Assembly (NCBI RefSeq): GCF_014268935.2
Contig: NZ_JABWRJ020000003.1
Span: 797,501-861,500, forward strand
Origin: Pseudomonas peradeniyensis
GTDB taxonomy: Bacteria; Pseudomonadota; Gammaproteobacteria; Pseudomonadales; Pseudomonadaceae
Direction of reading: 5' to 3'
DNA length: 64,000 bases
The stretch's first letter is position 1; each line of letters starts with the position of its first letter. The notes beneath the pieces are model-generated. The model saw only the letters and a list, made by a program, of their open reading frames with translations. It was not told the origin of the DNA and did not search any database. Made by a program: the position numbers and the translations under genes. Below, in pieces: positions 44,928 through 53,121 of this stretch.

Positions 44928-46861
44928 GCGTGGCCGCTGGCGCAACTGAGGTTGGTGCCGACCTGGGCGTCGAGCAGGTCGATGCCGAGCACCTTGAGCA
45001 AGCCGTTGACCAGGGGATCGAGCAGGGGGCTGAGCAGGTTCTTGATGACCGGCTCGAGGATGTTCTTCACCCCGTCCAGCAGCCCGGCGGTGAGCACCAG
45101 CACCTGGCCGAGGCCGCTATTGCCGATGGGCTTGTAGGCTTCCAGGTGGATGCCCGCCAGGGTGTCGGACAGGCTCGCCACCACCTGGGCCTGGTCGCTG
45201 TCCATGGGTAGGTAGGCAGGTTCCTGGCCGATTTCGGTCGGGGCGTGGGCGCCGCTGAACAGCAGCGCTTTTTCCTCCGGGCCACTGCCCAGCAGCTTGC
45301 TGTCTACCCGTACGCCGATGCCGCCGCCGGCATAGGGCACCCGTGTGCCGCAGGACGGCGGCAGGATCAGCACGCGGCTGCAGACATTGGTGCCGATATC
45401 GATGACCGGCAGGGCCTTGACCACGGTGGTGCCGTTGTTGAGGAAGTCCGCCGGGGAATCGAACCTGCCGATGGCGATTTTCGCCGCCGAGCGCTGGGTG
45501 AGGGTGGTCAGGCTCTTCGGGGTGCACGTGTAGTTGTCGGGCGGTGCCGGACGCAGGCGGCTGGTGCCTTCGGCGACTTCGATGCCGATGTCGATATGCA
45601 CCTGGCCGTCCAGCAACTTGATGTCGCTGACCTTGCACGGGATGCCCAGGGCGCAGGTCAACGATTGCACGGTGCCCAGCAGGTTCAGGCTGAGCAGGTT
45701 GTTGAGCACGTTGGTCAAGGGTGCCGCCAGGTCCAGCACTGCGTTGAGCAGCCCGGCGATGCCGCTCAGCAGGGGCAGGTCGAGGGAGACCAGCGCCCGG
45801 ATCTGGGCTGTATGAACACGCAACTCATCGGTACGCGGGTCACCCGCGGCAGAGGTTTGCTGAGGGTCGATCACCTTGAGGTACACGCGACCGTTGACCA
45901 GCCCCAATGCATTGATAGGGATTTCGGCATTCACGGCTTGCCGCTTCGCCGCCACCTGAATCATGGCTTGCACCAGCTGCAGCAGTTGAACGTTCGCATC
46001 CAGGCCCGCCTGGACGGTCCCGGTCTGGAGATTCAGCAGCTCACCCAGCGTTATCGGCCCCGTCAGGTCTGCCGCAAGCTTGAGCAGGTTGCCGGTCACC
46101 TGCGCAGTGGCCCCACTTTGTTGGAGCACCTTGACGGCAACGTCCAACAGCTTCTGGGTAGTGGTCTCCAGGCTCAGCAATTGCTGGTAGTCACCCAGGT
46201 CCAGGTGCAGTTCGGTCGACAGTGCGTCGGTATAGCTGAGCAGGTTGAGCTGGGTATCGGCGATACCTTGCCAGCCCAGCACGCTGAGTTGGGTGCTTGC
46301 ACCGATGGCCTTCAGCAGCGCGTTGAGAACGGCTGATTGCATCGAGCTGACTTGCAGGAGTGTGGTATGGATGCTCAACATCGCCTGGGGCGGGCCTGGG
46401 CTGGCGGCTACCGCGCTGGCACGGAGCGTGGTGGTACGGGCGATGGCGCCGCCCTGGACCAGCGCATACACCCCGCCGGCGACGCTGGTGACCACCACGT
46501 TGCTGACCTCGACCTTGATCGCCTCGTTGCGCACGTTGTCGGCGGTGAAGGTGCGCAGGTTGTCGATGCCGGTGCGCAGGTAGCCACAGCTGGCGATCAG
46601 TGGATTGAGGGGCGAGTGGCCGTTGCGGGTGGCTGCGGTGCGGGCCAGGGCGGAGGCCTGCGGGCCGCTGCCGCTGCAGACCCCGCCGTGCTCGGCGGCT
46701 TCCAGGGCGGCCATGTCGGCGATGCGCTGCAGCTTGCGTTGTTCGAGGTAGAGGCGGCCGCTGTCGACGGTCAGGAGCATGAACACCAGGGCCAGGCCCA
46801 TGGTCAGCGCGGCCATCAGGCCGATCGCGCCGCGTTGGCGCACAGCGGAACGGGGAACCAC
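44912..46861 (-). CDS. tadG: TadG-like Flp pilus protein
   Basis: This is a 649-residue protein with an N-terminal TadE/G-type membrane segment (RQRGAIGLMAALTMGLALVF, then MLLTVDSGRLYLEQRKLQRIADMAALEAA written in two parts). The large periplasmic part has Leu/Val-rich repeats (LLNLQTGTVQAGLDANVQLL, LLDGVKNILEPVIKNLLSPL) and several cysteines. TadG helps pilus assembly or anchoring. I place the start at GTG 46861, 5 nt behind an AAGGAG site; an ATG at 46909 in frame is also possible. It converges with the kinase gene, overlapping it by 16 nt, and has its own promoter with a TTGCCATC site. Confidence 0.88.
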   Translation of the reverse strand: MVPRSAVRQRGAIGLMAALTMGLALVFMLLTVDSGRLYLEQRKLQRIADMAALEAAEHGGVCSGSGPQASALARTAATRNGHSPLNPLIASCGYLRTGIDNLRTFTADNVRNEAIKVEVSNVVVTSVAGGVYALVQGGAIARTTTLRASAVAASPGPPQAMLSIHTTLLQVSSMQSAVLNALLKAIGASTQLSVLGWQGIADTQLNLLSYTDALSTELHLDLGDYQQLLSLETTTQKLLDVAVKVLQQSGATAQVTGNLLKLAADLTGPITLGELLNLQTGTVQAGLDANVQLLQLVQAMIQVAAKRQAVNAEIPINALGLVNGRVYLKVIDPQQTSAAGDPRTDELRVHTAQIRALVSLDLPLLSGIAGLLNAVLDLAAPLTNVLNNLLSLNLLGTVQSLTCALGIPCKVSDIKLLDGQVHIDIGIEVAEGTSRLRPAPPDNYTCTPKSLTTLTQRSAAKIAIGRFDSPADFLNNGTTVVKALPVIDIGTNVCSRVLILPPSCGTRVPYAGGGIGVRVDSKLLGSGPEEKALLFSGAHAPTEIGQEPAYLPMDSDQAQVVASLSDTLAGIHLEAYKPIGNSGLGQVLVLTAGLLDGVKNILEPVIKNLLSPLLDPLVNGLLKVLGIDLLDAQVGTNLSCASGHAQLVL

Positions 46862-46922
46862 GGGCACTCCTTTGCCGGCCTGTGGCCCGGCAGCGCGGCG
46901 GCGGTGCAAGGAGTGTAGTCAA

Positions 46923-46939
46923 GGTGATGGCAAGTTGCC
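46923..46939. promoter_or_regulatory. candidate Tad-regulon box 4 (tadG promoter)
   Basis: Read on the minus strand, GGCAACTTGCCATCACC lies 62 nt upstream of the tadG start. It shares TTGCCATCA with boxes 1 and 2. Confidence 0.45.
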
Positions 46940-46996
46940 TTGTCTGCTGATCCGCACTTTTGGCACAAACCATAATGCTTTGATTAGGCTGGAACA

Positions 46997-47083
46997 GCGT
47001 GGGAGCGGGCTTGCCCCGCGATGGGTGTATGGCACCGGCTTTGCCGGTGAATCGCGGGGCAAGCCCGCTCCCACGCTGTCCGA
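46997..47083. repeat. REP pair, family A
   Basis: gcgtgggagcgggcttgccc and its inverse gcggggcaagcccgctccca flank ggcaccggctttgccggtga. Confidence 0.9.
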
Positions 47084-47130
47084 GTTGAATCAAAGAATTA
47101 CGTATTATTTGATGGGGTGTCTCGCAGGCC

Positions 47131-47691
47131 TCAGTGCGGCGGATAGTTGCTCAACACCTGGGTCACGGTCTTCTGGATCGCCGCATTGCGCTCCTGCGGG
47201 CTGGGCGGGTAGTTGTTCATGATCTGCTCGGCGCTGCCGCGCCATACCAGCTTGCCGTCGCGGCCGTCGAACAGGTCGACCTGGATGGTCGCCACCTTGT
47301 AGTCGACGCTGCGCGTCTCGTTGTACATCGGCCCACCCCAGTAACCGCCCCAGTAGCCACCCCAGGCACCGCCGTAATTGGTGGTGATCTGCTGCTGGCG
47401 GTCCTCGACGATCAGGTAGGCGCGCACCTTCACATCCGCCCGGGCATTGCCCTGGACCGGGCGCAGGCCGCGCTGGTCGAGCTGGCCGGCGACCGCCTGG
47501 CGAATGCGTTGCTCGGTCAGGTCGCTCTTGATCCGCGGATCGTCCGGGCGATACTGCAGGCCCGGCTCCTGCCAGGCCCAGCTGCGGTAGGCGGCGAAGT
47601 CGCGGCTGGCATCGAAGTCGTGCTGCACGTTGTTGCTCGAACAGGCGGCCAGCAGCAGGGCGAAGGACAGTAGAACGAGACGGCGCAACAT
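47131..47691 (-). CDS. DUF4136 lipoprotein (first of two)
   Basis: This is a 186-residue lipoprotein with signal MLRRLVLLSFALLLAAC (C17, Ser at +2). The DUF4136 body begins DFDASRDFAAYRSWAWQEPG and contains LTEQRIRQAVAGQLDQRGLR, a GGAWGGYWGGYWGG glycine/tryptophan insert, and VDLFDGRDGKLVWRGSAE. The fold occurs in many Gram-negative outer-membrane lipoproteins of unknown function. It is 19 nt downstream of a paralogue in the same orientation. Confidence 0.88.
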   Translation of the reverse strand: MLRRLVLLSFALLLAACSSNNVQHDFDASRDFAAYRSWAWQEPGLQYRPDDPRIKSDLTEQRIRQAVAGQLDQRGLRPVQGNARADVKVRAYLIVEDRQQQITTNYGGAWGGYWGGYWGGPMYNETRSVDYKVATIQVDLFDGRDGKLVWRGSAEQIMNNYPPSPQERNAAIQKTVTQVLSNYPPH

Positions 47692-47710
47692 GATGGTTCT
47701 CCGTGGGAGG

Positions 47711-48343
47711 TTAGCTGGGAGGATAGCCGCTCATCGCCTTGCTCACCGACTCGCGCAGGGCGCTTTCGCGTTCACGCGGCGAGTCCTTGTCGCTGCCGCT
47801 TTCGGCGCTGGCGCTCCACACCGGCTGGCCGTTGCGGGCATCGAACAGGTCGATGCGCACCACCATCACCTCGACTTCGTAGGTGCGCACGATCGGCACG
47901 CTGGCGTAGCCGCCATAGCCGTTGCGATAGCCACCGTAGCCGACGCCGCCGTAAGGGTAGGGGCCGTAGTAGGGATCGTAGTCGTAGTCGCGCACCTGGC
48001 GCAGGCGCCGCTCCAGGCGCACGTCGGCGCTGACCAGCAGGTCGGCGGGCGCATTGTGCGCCGGGCGCAGGCCGTGCTGGTCGAGGGCGCCGCTCACCGC
48101 GTCGGCCAGCTGGCCCGGCGTCGCGTTGACCAGGCCCCCGGGTGGCTGGTTGTTGCGCCAGCTCCAGCTGCGGTAACGGCCGTAGTCGCGTGCCGGCGCG
48201 GGGTAGGCGCTGGCATCGAAGGTATTGGCGGCCTGGGGCGGCGCCGGCGGCAGCGGCTTGCCGCTGGCGACATAGGGGTTGCTGCCCTGGCAGGCGGCCA
48301 GGGCGAAGGGGAGCAGGGCCAGGCAGAGCAGACGGTACGGCAT
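47711..48343 (-). CDS. DUF4136 lipoprotein (second of two)
   Basis: This 210-residue lipoprotein is paralogous to its downstream neighbour. It has signal MPYRLLCLALLPFALAAC (C18), a Pro-rich stretch, then DYGRYRSWSWRNNQPPGGLV, QLADAVSGALDQHGLRPAHN, a Tyr/Gly-rich insert (DYDPYYGPYPYGGVGYGG), and RIDLFDARNGQPVWSASAES. The frame is open upstream, but ATG 48343 has a perfect AGGAGG site and starts the signal peptide. It lies 20 nt behind cmoM. Function is unknown. Confidence 0.88.
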   Translation of the reverse strand: MPYRLLCLALLPFALAACQGSNPYVASGKPLPPAPPQAANTFDASAYPAPARDYGRYRSWSWRNNQPPGGLVNATPGQLADAVSGALDQHGLRPAHNAPADLLVSADVRLERRLRQVRDYDYDPYYGPYPYGGVGYGGYRNGYGGYASVPIVRTYEVEVMVVRIDLFDARNGQPVWSASAESGSDKDSPRERESALRESVSKAMSGYPPS

Positions 48344-48363
48344 GGATCCTCCTGGCGAGCGGG

Positions 48364-49113
48364 TCAGTGGGGGCGGCACATCCAGTGCAGATAGCGGCCC
48401 AGGCCAGCGAAGCTGGGGTGGCGGCGGTGCGCCAGTTCCATCTCCAGCAGGTCGAGCAGCTCGGCCTTGTCCTGGAACTCCTTGGGCATGTAGTCGTGGA
48501 ATACCCGTACGCCGCTCTCGCTTTCGACCTGCCACAGAGCTTCAAGTTGCGCCCTGAGCTCGCGCGGATCAAGTGGTTTCTGTGGCGTGAGGCTCTGCTT
48601 TTCACCGGCCAGGCGATTGTGCCGCAGCTTGCGGAAATGGCCCTTGAGCAGGTTGCGGTAGACCAGCGCGTCGCGGTTGTAGAAGGCCAGCGACAGCCAG
48701 CCGCCCGGCGCGGTCAGCTGGTGCAGGACCGGCAGGATGCTTTCGGGCTCGGCCAGCCATTCGAGCACGGCGTGGCACAGCACCAGGTCGTAGGGTTCGG
48801 TGAGTTGGCCGAGCAGGTCCTGCCACGGCGCCTGGATGAAGGTCGCCTGCTGGCCGGCCTCGGCAAAGCGCGCGCGGGCGCCGTCGAGCATCGGCGCGGC
48901 GGGTTCGGCAAGGGTCACCTGGTGGCCGCGCTGGGCCAGCCACAGGGCCATGTGACCGAGCCCCGCGCCGATATCGAGCACCCGCAGTGGACGGTCGGGC
49001 AGGGCTTCGGCCAGGTCGGCCTGGAGCACCGCCAGGCGGATGGCACCCTTGGCGCCGCCGTAGATCTTCTCGGCGAAGCGGCTGGCCAATTCATCGAAGT
49101 GACGGTCGTTCAT
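48364..49113 (-). CDS. cmoM: tRNA 5-carboxymethoxyuridine methyltransferase
   Basis: CmoM (formerly SmtA) methylates cmo5U at the wobble base of certain tRNAs to mcmo5U using SAM. The 249-residue protein follows the E. coli sequence closely in its landmarks: MNDRHFDELASRFAEKIYGG, KGAIRLAVLQADL, motif I VLDIGAGLGHMALWLAQRGH, LVLCHAVLEWLAEPES, LSLAFYNRDAL, GVRVFHDYMP and LGRYLHWMCR at the end. Its ATG overlaps the stop of the MazG-like gene (ATGA). Confidence 0.94.
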   Translation of the reverse strand: MNDRHFDELASRFAEKIYGGAKGAIRLAVLQADLAEALPDRPLRVLDIGAGLGHMALWLAQRGHQVTLAEPAAPMLDGARARFAEAGQQATFIQAPWQDLLGQLTEPYDLVLCHAVLEWLAEPESILPVLHQLTAPGGWLSLAFYNRDALVYRNLLKGHFRKLRHNRLAGEKQSLTPQKPLDPRELRAQLEALWQVESESGVRVFHDYMPKEFQDKAELLDLLEMELAHRRHPSFAGLGRYLHWMCRPH

Positions 49114-49415
49114 TTTGCGAAGCGCCTCTCGCTGTCGGCGAGCTTGGCCCGTACCACCTCATCCATGTCCAGGCCCAGCTCGCTGCACAGCAGCAACAGG
49201 TAGAGGACGATATCGCCTATCTCTTGGCCTGCGTGTGCGAGCTTGTCGGCGGGCAGCCGGCGGGACTGGTCCTCGGTCAGCCACTGGAAGATCTCCACCA
49301 GCTCGGCCATTTCGACGCTGGCGGCCATGGCCAGGTTCTTCGGGCTGTGGAATACCCGCCAGTCGTTGGTGTCGCGGATGCGGTGCAGGCGTTCGGTCAG
49401 TTCTTGCAGGTTCAT
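49110..49415 (-). CDS. MazG-like nucleotide pyrophosphohydrolase
   Basis: This is a 101-residue helical protein of the all-alpha NTP pyrophosphatase group (RS21-C6/dCTPase type). The metal-binding motifs are E35xxE38 (SVEMAELVEIFQWL) and E65xxD68 (QEIGDIVLYLLLLCSELGLD). Such enzymes clean non-canonical dNTPs. The ATG at 49415 follows a GAGGAG site; the open frame upstream overlaps the MaoC gene. It is translationally coupled to cmoM. Confidence 0.93.
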   Translation of the reverse strand: MNLQELTERLHRIRDTNDWRVFHSPKNLAMAASVEMAELVEIFQWLTEDQSRRLPADKLAHAGQEIGDIVLYLLLLCSELGLDMDEVVRAKLADSERRFAK

Positions 49416-49471
49416 CGGGGTCTCCTCGTGGCGCATAGCTTCCGGCGAGGTGCCTTGCAAAGCAAGCCCGA

Positions 49472-50323
49472 TCAGAGCGTGCGCCAACTGCCGAGCATAT
49501 GCAGCAGCCCGCCGTGGCCATCCAGGCGCAGCTCGCCGCTTGGCCCCGCCTCGCTGGCGCTCAGTATCACCTCTGAAGGCAGGCGCACCGGTTTGTGGAA
49601 GTCCACCGAAAAGGCATACCCGGCCTTGGGCAGGTGTCCCTGCAAGGCCGCCAGCGCCATGGCCTTGCTCCACATGCCGTGGGCGATGGCCCTGGGGAAG
49701 CCGAACAGGCGTGCCGTGAGGCTGCTCAGGTGGATCGGGTTGTAGTCGCCGCAGACCCTGGCGTAGCGCCGGCCGATATCGCCGTCGGCATACCAGCGGG
49801 TGGCCTCGGGCAACGCGGCGGGCGTTGTCTCGGTCAGGTCCGCGGCCGGCGCGTCGAGCTTGAGGCCGCGCACCAGCATGCGGCTGGTCTCGCGCCAGAG
49901 CAGGCCGAGGCCATCTTCGGCCTCGGTCACCAGGTCGAAGGTGCCGCCCTTTTCATGGGGTTGCAGGTTGTCGGCATACACCGCGAAGCGCAGCCCGTCG
50001 ATGCCGCCCAGGGGGCGCAGCACCTGCAGGCTGTTGTGCAGGTGCACCAGCCCCAGCAGCGGGAAGGGAAACGCCTCGGCGGTGAGCAACTGCAGTTGCA
50101 AACTGAAGGCCATGATGTGCGGGTAGGTACCCGGCAGGCGGCCGTCGTCCGCGAAGTGGCAGAGCCGGCGGTAGGCCGCCAGGTTGGCGGGATCGACCCG
50201 CAGGAAACAGCGCAGGCCCTGCTCCGGCAACTGGCTGCCACGGATCTTGCGTTTGCCGAGGGCGCGCAGGTACAGGCTCAGTCGTGAGTCGGGGCTGTGC
50301 AGGTCGTGCCAGGGTCGGGTCAT
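49472..50323 (-). CDS. MaoC-like acyl dehydratase
   Basis: This is a 283-residue protein with a C-terminal hot-dog hydratase domain. The hydratase-2 motif is YARVCGDYNPIHLSSLTARL, then FGFPRAIAHGMWSKAMA, with the catalytic Asp/His pair (D and H of GDYNPIH). The N-terminal half is a second, degenerate hot-dog. This would hydrate or dehydrate enoyl-/3-hydroxyacyl-CoA or -ACP. It follows the FabG-like reductase by 2 nt and, with the divergent thiolase, makes a set for the steps of acyl chain breakdown or extension. Confidence 0.92.
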   Translation of the reverse strand: MTRPWHDLHSPDSRLSLYLRALGKRKIRGSQLPEQGLRCFLRVDPANLAAYRRLCHFADDGRLPGTYPHIMAFSLQLQLLTAEAFPFPLLGLVHLHNSLQVLRPLGGIDGLRFAVYADNLQPHEKGGTFDLVTEAEDGLGLLWRETSRMLVRGLKLDAPAADLTETTPAALPEATRWYADGDIGRRYARVCGDYNPIHLSSLTARLFGFPRAIAHGMWSKAMALAALQGHLPKAGYAFSVDFHKPVRLPSEVILSASEAGPSGELRLDGHGGLLHMLGSWRTL

Positions 50324-50325
50324 GG

Positions 50326-51678
50326 TCAGGCTCCCATCAAGGCCTGGCCGCAGACCCGCAAGGCCTGGCCATTGACCGCGCCCGAGCCCGGCTGGCTGAG
50401 CCAGGCGATGGCTTCGGCGACGTCCTGCGGCAGCCCGCCCTGGCCCAGCGAGCTCAGGCGCCGGCCGGCCTCGCGTAGGCCCATGGGCATGGCCGCGGTC
50501 ATGTGCGTCTCGATGAAGCCCGGCGCCACCGCATTGATGCTGGCGCCCTGTTCGGCCAGGCGTGGCGCCCAGGCCTGGGCGAAGCCGATCAGCCCGGCCT
50601 TGCTGGCCGCGTAGTTGGACTGGCCGCGGTTGCCGGCGATGCCGCTGACCGAGGCGAGCAGGGTGATGCGCGCATCCGCGTGCAGCTTGCCTCCTTCGAA
50701 CAGCGCCTGGGTCAGCACCTGGGGCGCCTTGAGGTTGACGGCCAGTACCGCGTCCCAGTACTCCGGGGTCATGTTGGCGAGGGTCTTGTCGCGGGTGATG
50801 CCGGCGTTGTGCACAACGATATCCAGGCCCTGGGGCAGGGCTTCGAGCAGTTGCGCGGCGGCATCGGCGGCGCAGATGTCCAGCGCCAGGGCGCGGCCGC
50901 CCAGGCGCGCGGCGAGGGCGTCGAGGTCGCGCTGGGCCTGGGGTACATCGAGCAGCGTCACCTCGGCGCCGTCCCGAGCCAGGGTTTCGGCAATCGCCGC
51001 GCCGATGCCCCGGGCGGCGCCGGTGACCAGGGCGTGGCGACCGGCCAGCGGTCGGGTCCAGTCTTGCACCTGGGCGGCGCAGGGCGCCAGGCGCAGGACC
51101 TGGCCGGAAACGAATGCGCTCTTGGGCGAAAGGAAGAACCGCAGCGCGCCCTCGAGCTGGCTTTCGGCGCCTTCGGCGACATACAGCAGGTTGGCCGTGG
51201 CGCCGTTGCGCAGTTCCTTGGCCAGCGAGCGGCTGAAGCCTTCGAGGGCCCGCTGGGCGACGCTGTCCTGCGCATCGGCCATGGCTTCTGGCGCACGCCC
51301 CAGGATCACCACGTGGGCGCTGGAGGCCAGGCTGCGCAGCAGGGGTTGGAAAAATTCGCGCAACTGCTTGAGGTCATCGCTGTCGGACAGGTGACTGGCA
51401 TCGAACACCACCGCCTTGAGCTTCGGCCCCAGGCCCGCGACCCAGGCGGGAACCTCGAGCGCTTCGCTGGCAAAGCCATAGCAGTCGGCCGTCAGACGCG
51501 GGGCGATCGCCGCCACCTGGCCTGCCAGCGGCCCACCGCCCAGCACCAGCGCGCCCTCGATGGGACGCAGGCGTCCGGCCTGCCAGCGTTCCAGCGGCAC
51601 CGGGCGGGGCAGGCCGAGGGCATCGACCAGTTTTCGTCCGAGGGTGGAGTTGGCAAAGCCCAGATAGCGGTCGCTCAT
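50326..51678 (-). CDS. high-molecular-weight 3-oxoacyl reductase (FabG4-type SDR)
   Basis: This 450-residue reductase has two SDR-like halves. The N-terminal one (1-200, MSDRYLGFANSTLGRKLVDA) lacks catalytic motifs. The C-terminal one (about 205-450) has ALVTGAARGIGAAIAETLAR (cofactor), NAGITRDKTLANM, the catalytic Ser in LLASVSGIAGN, and YAASKAG. Long FabG proteins of this layout use NADH and act on CoA thioesters. ATG 51678 with an AGGGAGAA site is preferred over one 10 codons upstream. It is first in a minus-strand run with maoC and divergent from the thiolase gene. Confidence 0.92.
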   Translation of the reverse strand: MSDRYLGFANSTLGRKLVDALGLPRPVPLERWQAGRLRPIEGALVLGGGPLAGQVAAIAPRLTADCYGFASEALEVPAWVAGLGPKLKAVVFDASHLSDSDDLKQLREFFQPLLRSLASSAHVVILGRAPEAMADAQDSVAQRALEGFSRSLAKELRNGATANLLYVAEGAESQLEGALRFFLSPKSAFVSGQVLRLAPCAAQVQDWTRPLAGRHALVTGAARGIGAAIAETLARDGAEVTLLDVPQAQRDLDALAARLGGRALALDICAADAAAQLLEALPQGLDIVVHNAGITRDKTLANMTPEYWDAVLAVNLKAPQVLTQALFEGGKLHADARITLLASVSGIAGNRGQSNYAASKAGLIGFAQAWAPRLAEQGASINAVAPGFIETHMTAAMPMGLREAGRRLSSLGQGGLPQDVAEAIAWLSQPGSGAVNGQALRVCGQALMGA

Positions 51679-51795
51679 GTACGGTTCTCCCTGAAGGCAA
51701 GCATGCAAGTGTGGACCAAGTTTGTGGCAGGGTCGTTCGAATGCGCGAAAAGAACCTAGGCTTAAGGATCAAATTGTTTCAGGAGGAATACAGGC

Positions 51796-53073
51796 ATGCA
51801 GTCAATTCGCCGGGTCGCGATCCTGGGGGGCAACCGGATTCCCTTCGCCCGCTCCAACGGCGCCTACGCCAAGGCCAGCAACCAGGCGATGCTCACGGCG
51901 GCCCTCGAAGGCCTGGTGGAGCGTTACCGGCTGCACGGCCTGCGCCTGGGCGAAGTGGCGGCCGGCGCGGTGCTCAAGCATTCGCGTGACATGAACCTGA
52001 CCCGCGAGTGCGTGCTGGGCTCGAGGCTGTCGCCGCAGACGCCGGCCTACGACATCCAGCAGGCCTGCGGCACCGGCCTGGAAGCGGCGTTGCTGGTGGC
52101 CAACAAGATCGCCCTGGGGCAGATCGACAGTGGCATCGCCGGGGGCGTCGACACCACCTCGGACGCGCCCATCGCGGTGAGCGAGGGGCTGCGCCAGATC
52201 CTTCTGCAGGCCAACCGCGGCAAGACCCTCGGCGAGCGTCTCAAGCCCTTCCTGAAACTGCGCCCGGGCCTGCTCAAGCCCGAGCTGCCGCGCAATGGCG
52301 AGCCACGCACGGGGCTGTCGATGGGCGAGCACTGCGAACGCATGGCGCAGACCTGGCAGATCGGCCGCGAGGAGCAGGATGAACTGGCCCTGCTCAGCCA
52401 TCAGCACCTGGCGGCGTCCTATCATGAGGGTTGGCACGACGACCTGCTCACGCCCTACCTCGGCCTGACCCGGGACAACAACTTGCGCGCCGACCTGACC
52501 CTGGAGCAGTTGGCCAAGCTCAAGCCGGTGTTCGAGCGCAGCGGCCTGGGCACGCTCACGCCGGGCAACTCCACGCCGCTGACCGATGGCGCCTCGCTGG
52601 TGCTGCTCGGCAGCGAGGCCTGGGCCGAGGCGCAAGGCCTGAAGGTGCAGGCCTACCTGGTGGACGGCGAGGCGGCGGCGGTCGATTTCGTCCATGGCCA
52701 GGAAGGCCTGCTGATGGCGCCGGTGTACGCGGTGCCGCGGCTGCTGGCGCGCAATGGCCTGACCTTGCAGGATTTCGACTTCTACGAGATCCACGAAGCC
52801 TTCGCCGCCCAGGTGCTGTGCACCCTCAAGGCCTGGGAGGATGCCGACTACTGCCGCACGCGGCTGGGGCTCGACGGGCCGCTGGGGGCGATCGATCGCG
52901 CCAGGCTGAACGTGAAGGGCAGCTCGCTGGCCGCCGGGCATCCGTTCGCGGCGACGGGAGGGCGGATACTGGCGAACATGGCCAAGCTGCTGAGCGAGCG
53001 TGGCAAGGGGCGTGGCCTGATCTCGATCTGCGCGGCGGGCGGACAGGGGGTGACGGCGATCGTCGAACGCTAG
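51796..53073 (+). CDS. acetyl-CoA C-acyltransferase (FadI-like thiolase)
   Basis: This is a 425-residue thiolase. The acyl-binding Cys is C91 (IQQACGTGLEAALLVANKIA). The other catalytic motifs are YEIHEAFAAQ, LAAGHPFAATGGR and the C-terminal ICAAGGQGVTAIVER. The length and N-terminus (RRVAILGGNRIPFARSNGAY) match the FadI/trifunctional-beta type more than short acetoacetyl-CoA thiolases. A strong AGGAGG site precedes the ATG. It is divergent from the FabG/MaoC pair across a 117-bp promoter region. Confidence 0.94.
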   Translation: MQSIRRVAILGGNRIPFARSNGAYAKASNQAMLTAALEGLVERYRLHGLRLGEVAAGAVLKHSRDMNLTRECVLGSRLSPQTPAYDIQQACGTGLEAALLVANKIALGQIDSGIAGGVDTTSDAPIAVSEGLRQILLQANRGKTLGERLKPFLKLRPGLLKPELPRNGEPRTGLSMGEHCERMAQTWQIGREEQDELALLSHQHLAASYHEGWHDDLLTPYLGLTRDNNLRADLTLEQLAKLKPVFERSGLGTLTPGNSTPLTDGASLVLLGSEAWAEAQGLKVQAYLVDGEAAAVDFVHGQEGLLMAPVYAVPRLLARNGLTLQDFDFYEIHEAFAAQVLCTLKAWEDADYCRTRLGLDGPLGAIDRARLNVKGSSLAAGHPFAATGGRILANMAKLLSERGKGRGLISICAAGGQGVTAIVER

Positions 53074-53121
53074 GTGGCGATGGCTGGTACCCTTGTCCGA
53101 CCCGAGACACCAGGCCTCAGC

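Noticed and set aside
45245..46336. 363-residue plus-strand ORF over tadG
   Set aside because: Antisense shadow. The minus-strand frame has the TadG-type N-terminus.
51679..51795. PsrA-type fatty-acid operator in the fabG/thiolase gap (caaattgtttc)
   Set aside because: It matches the GAAAC-N-GTTTC idea only partly. Too weak to call from one sequence.
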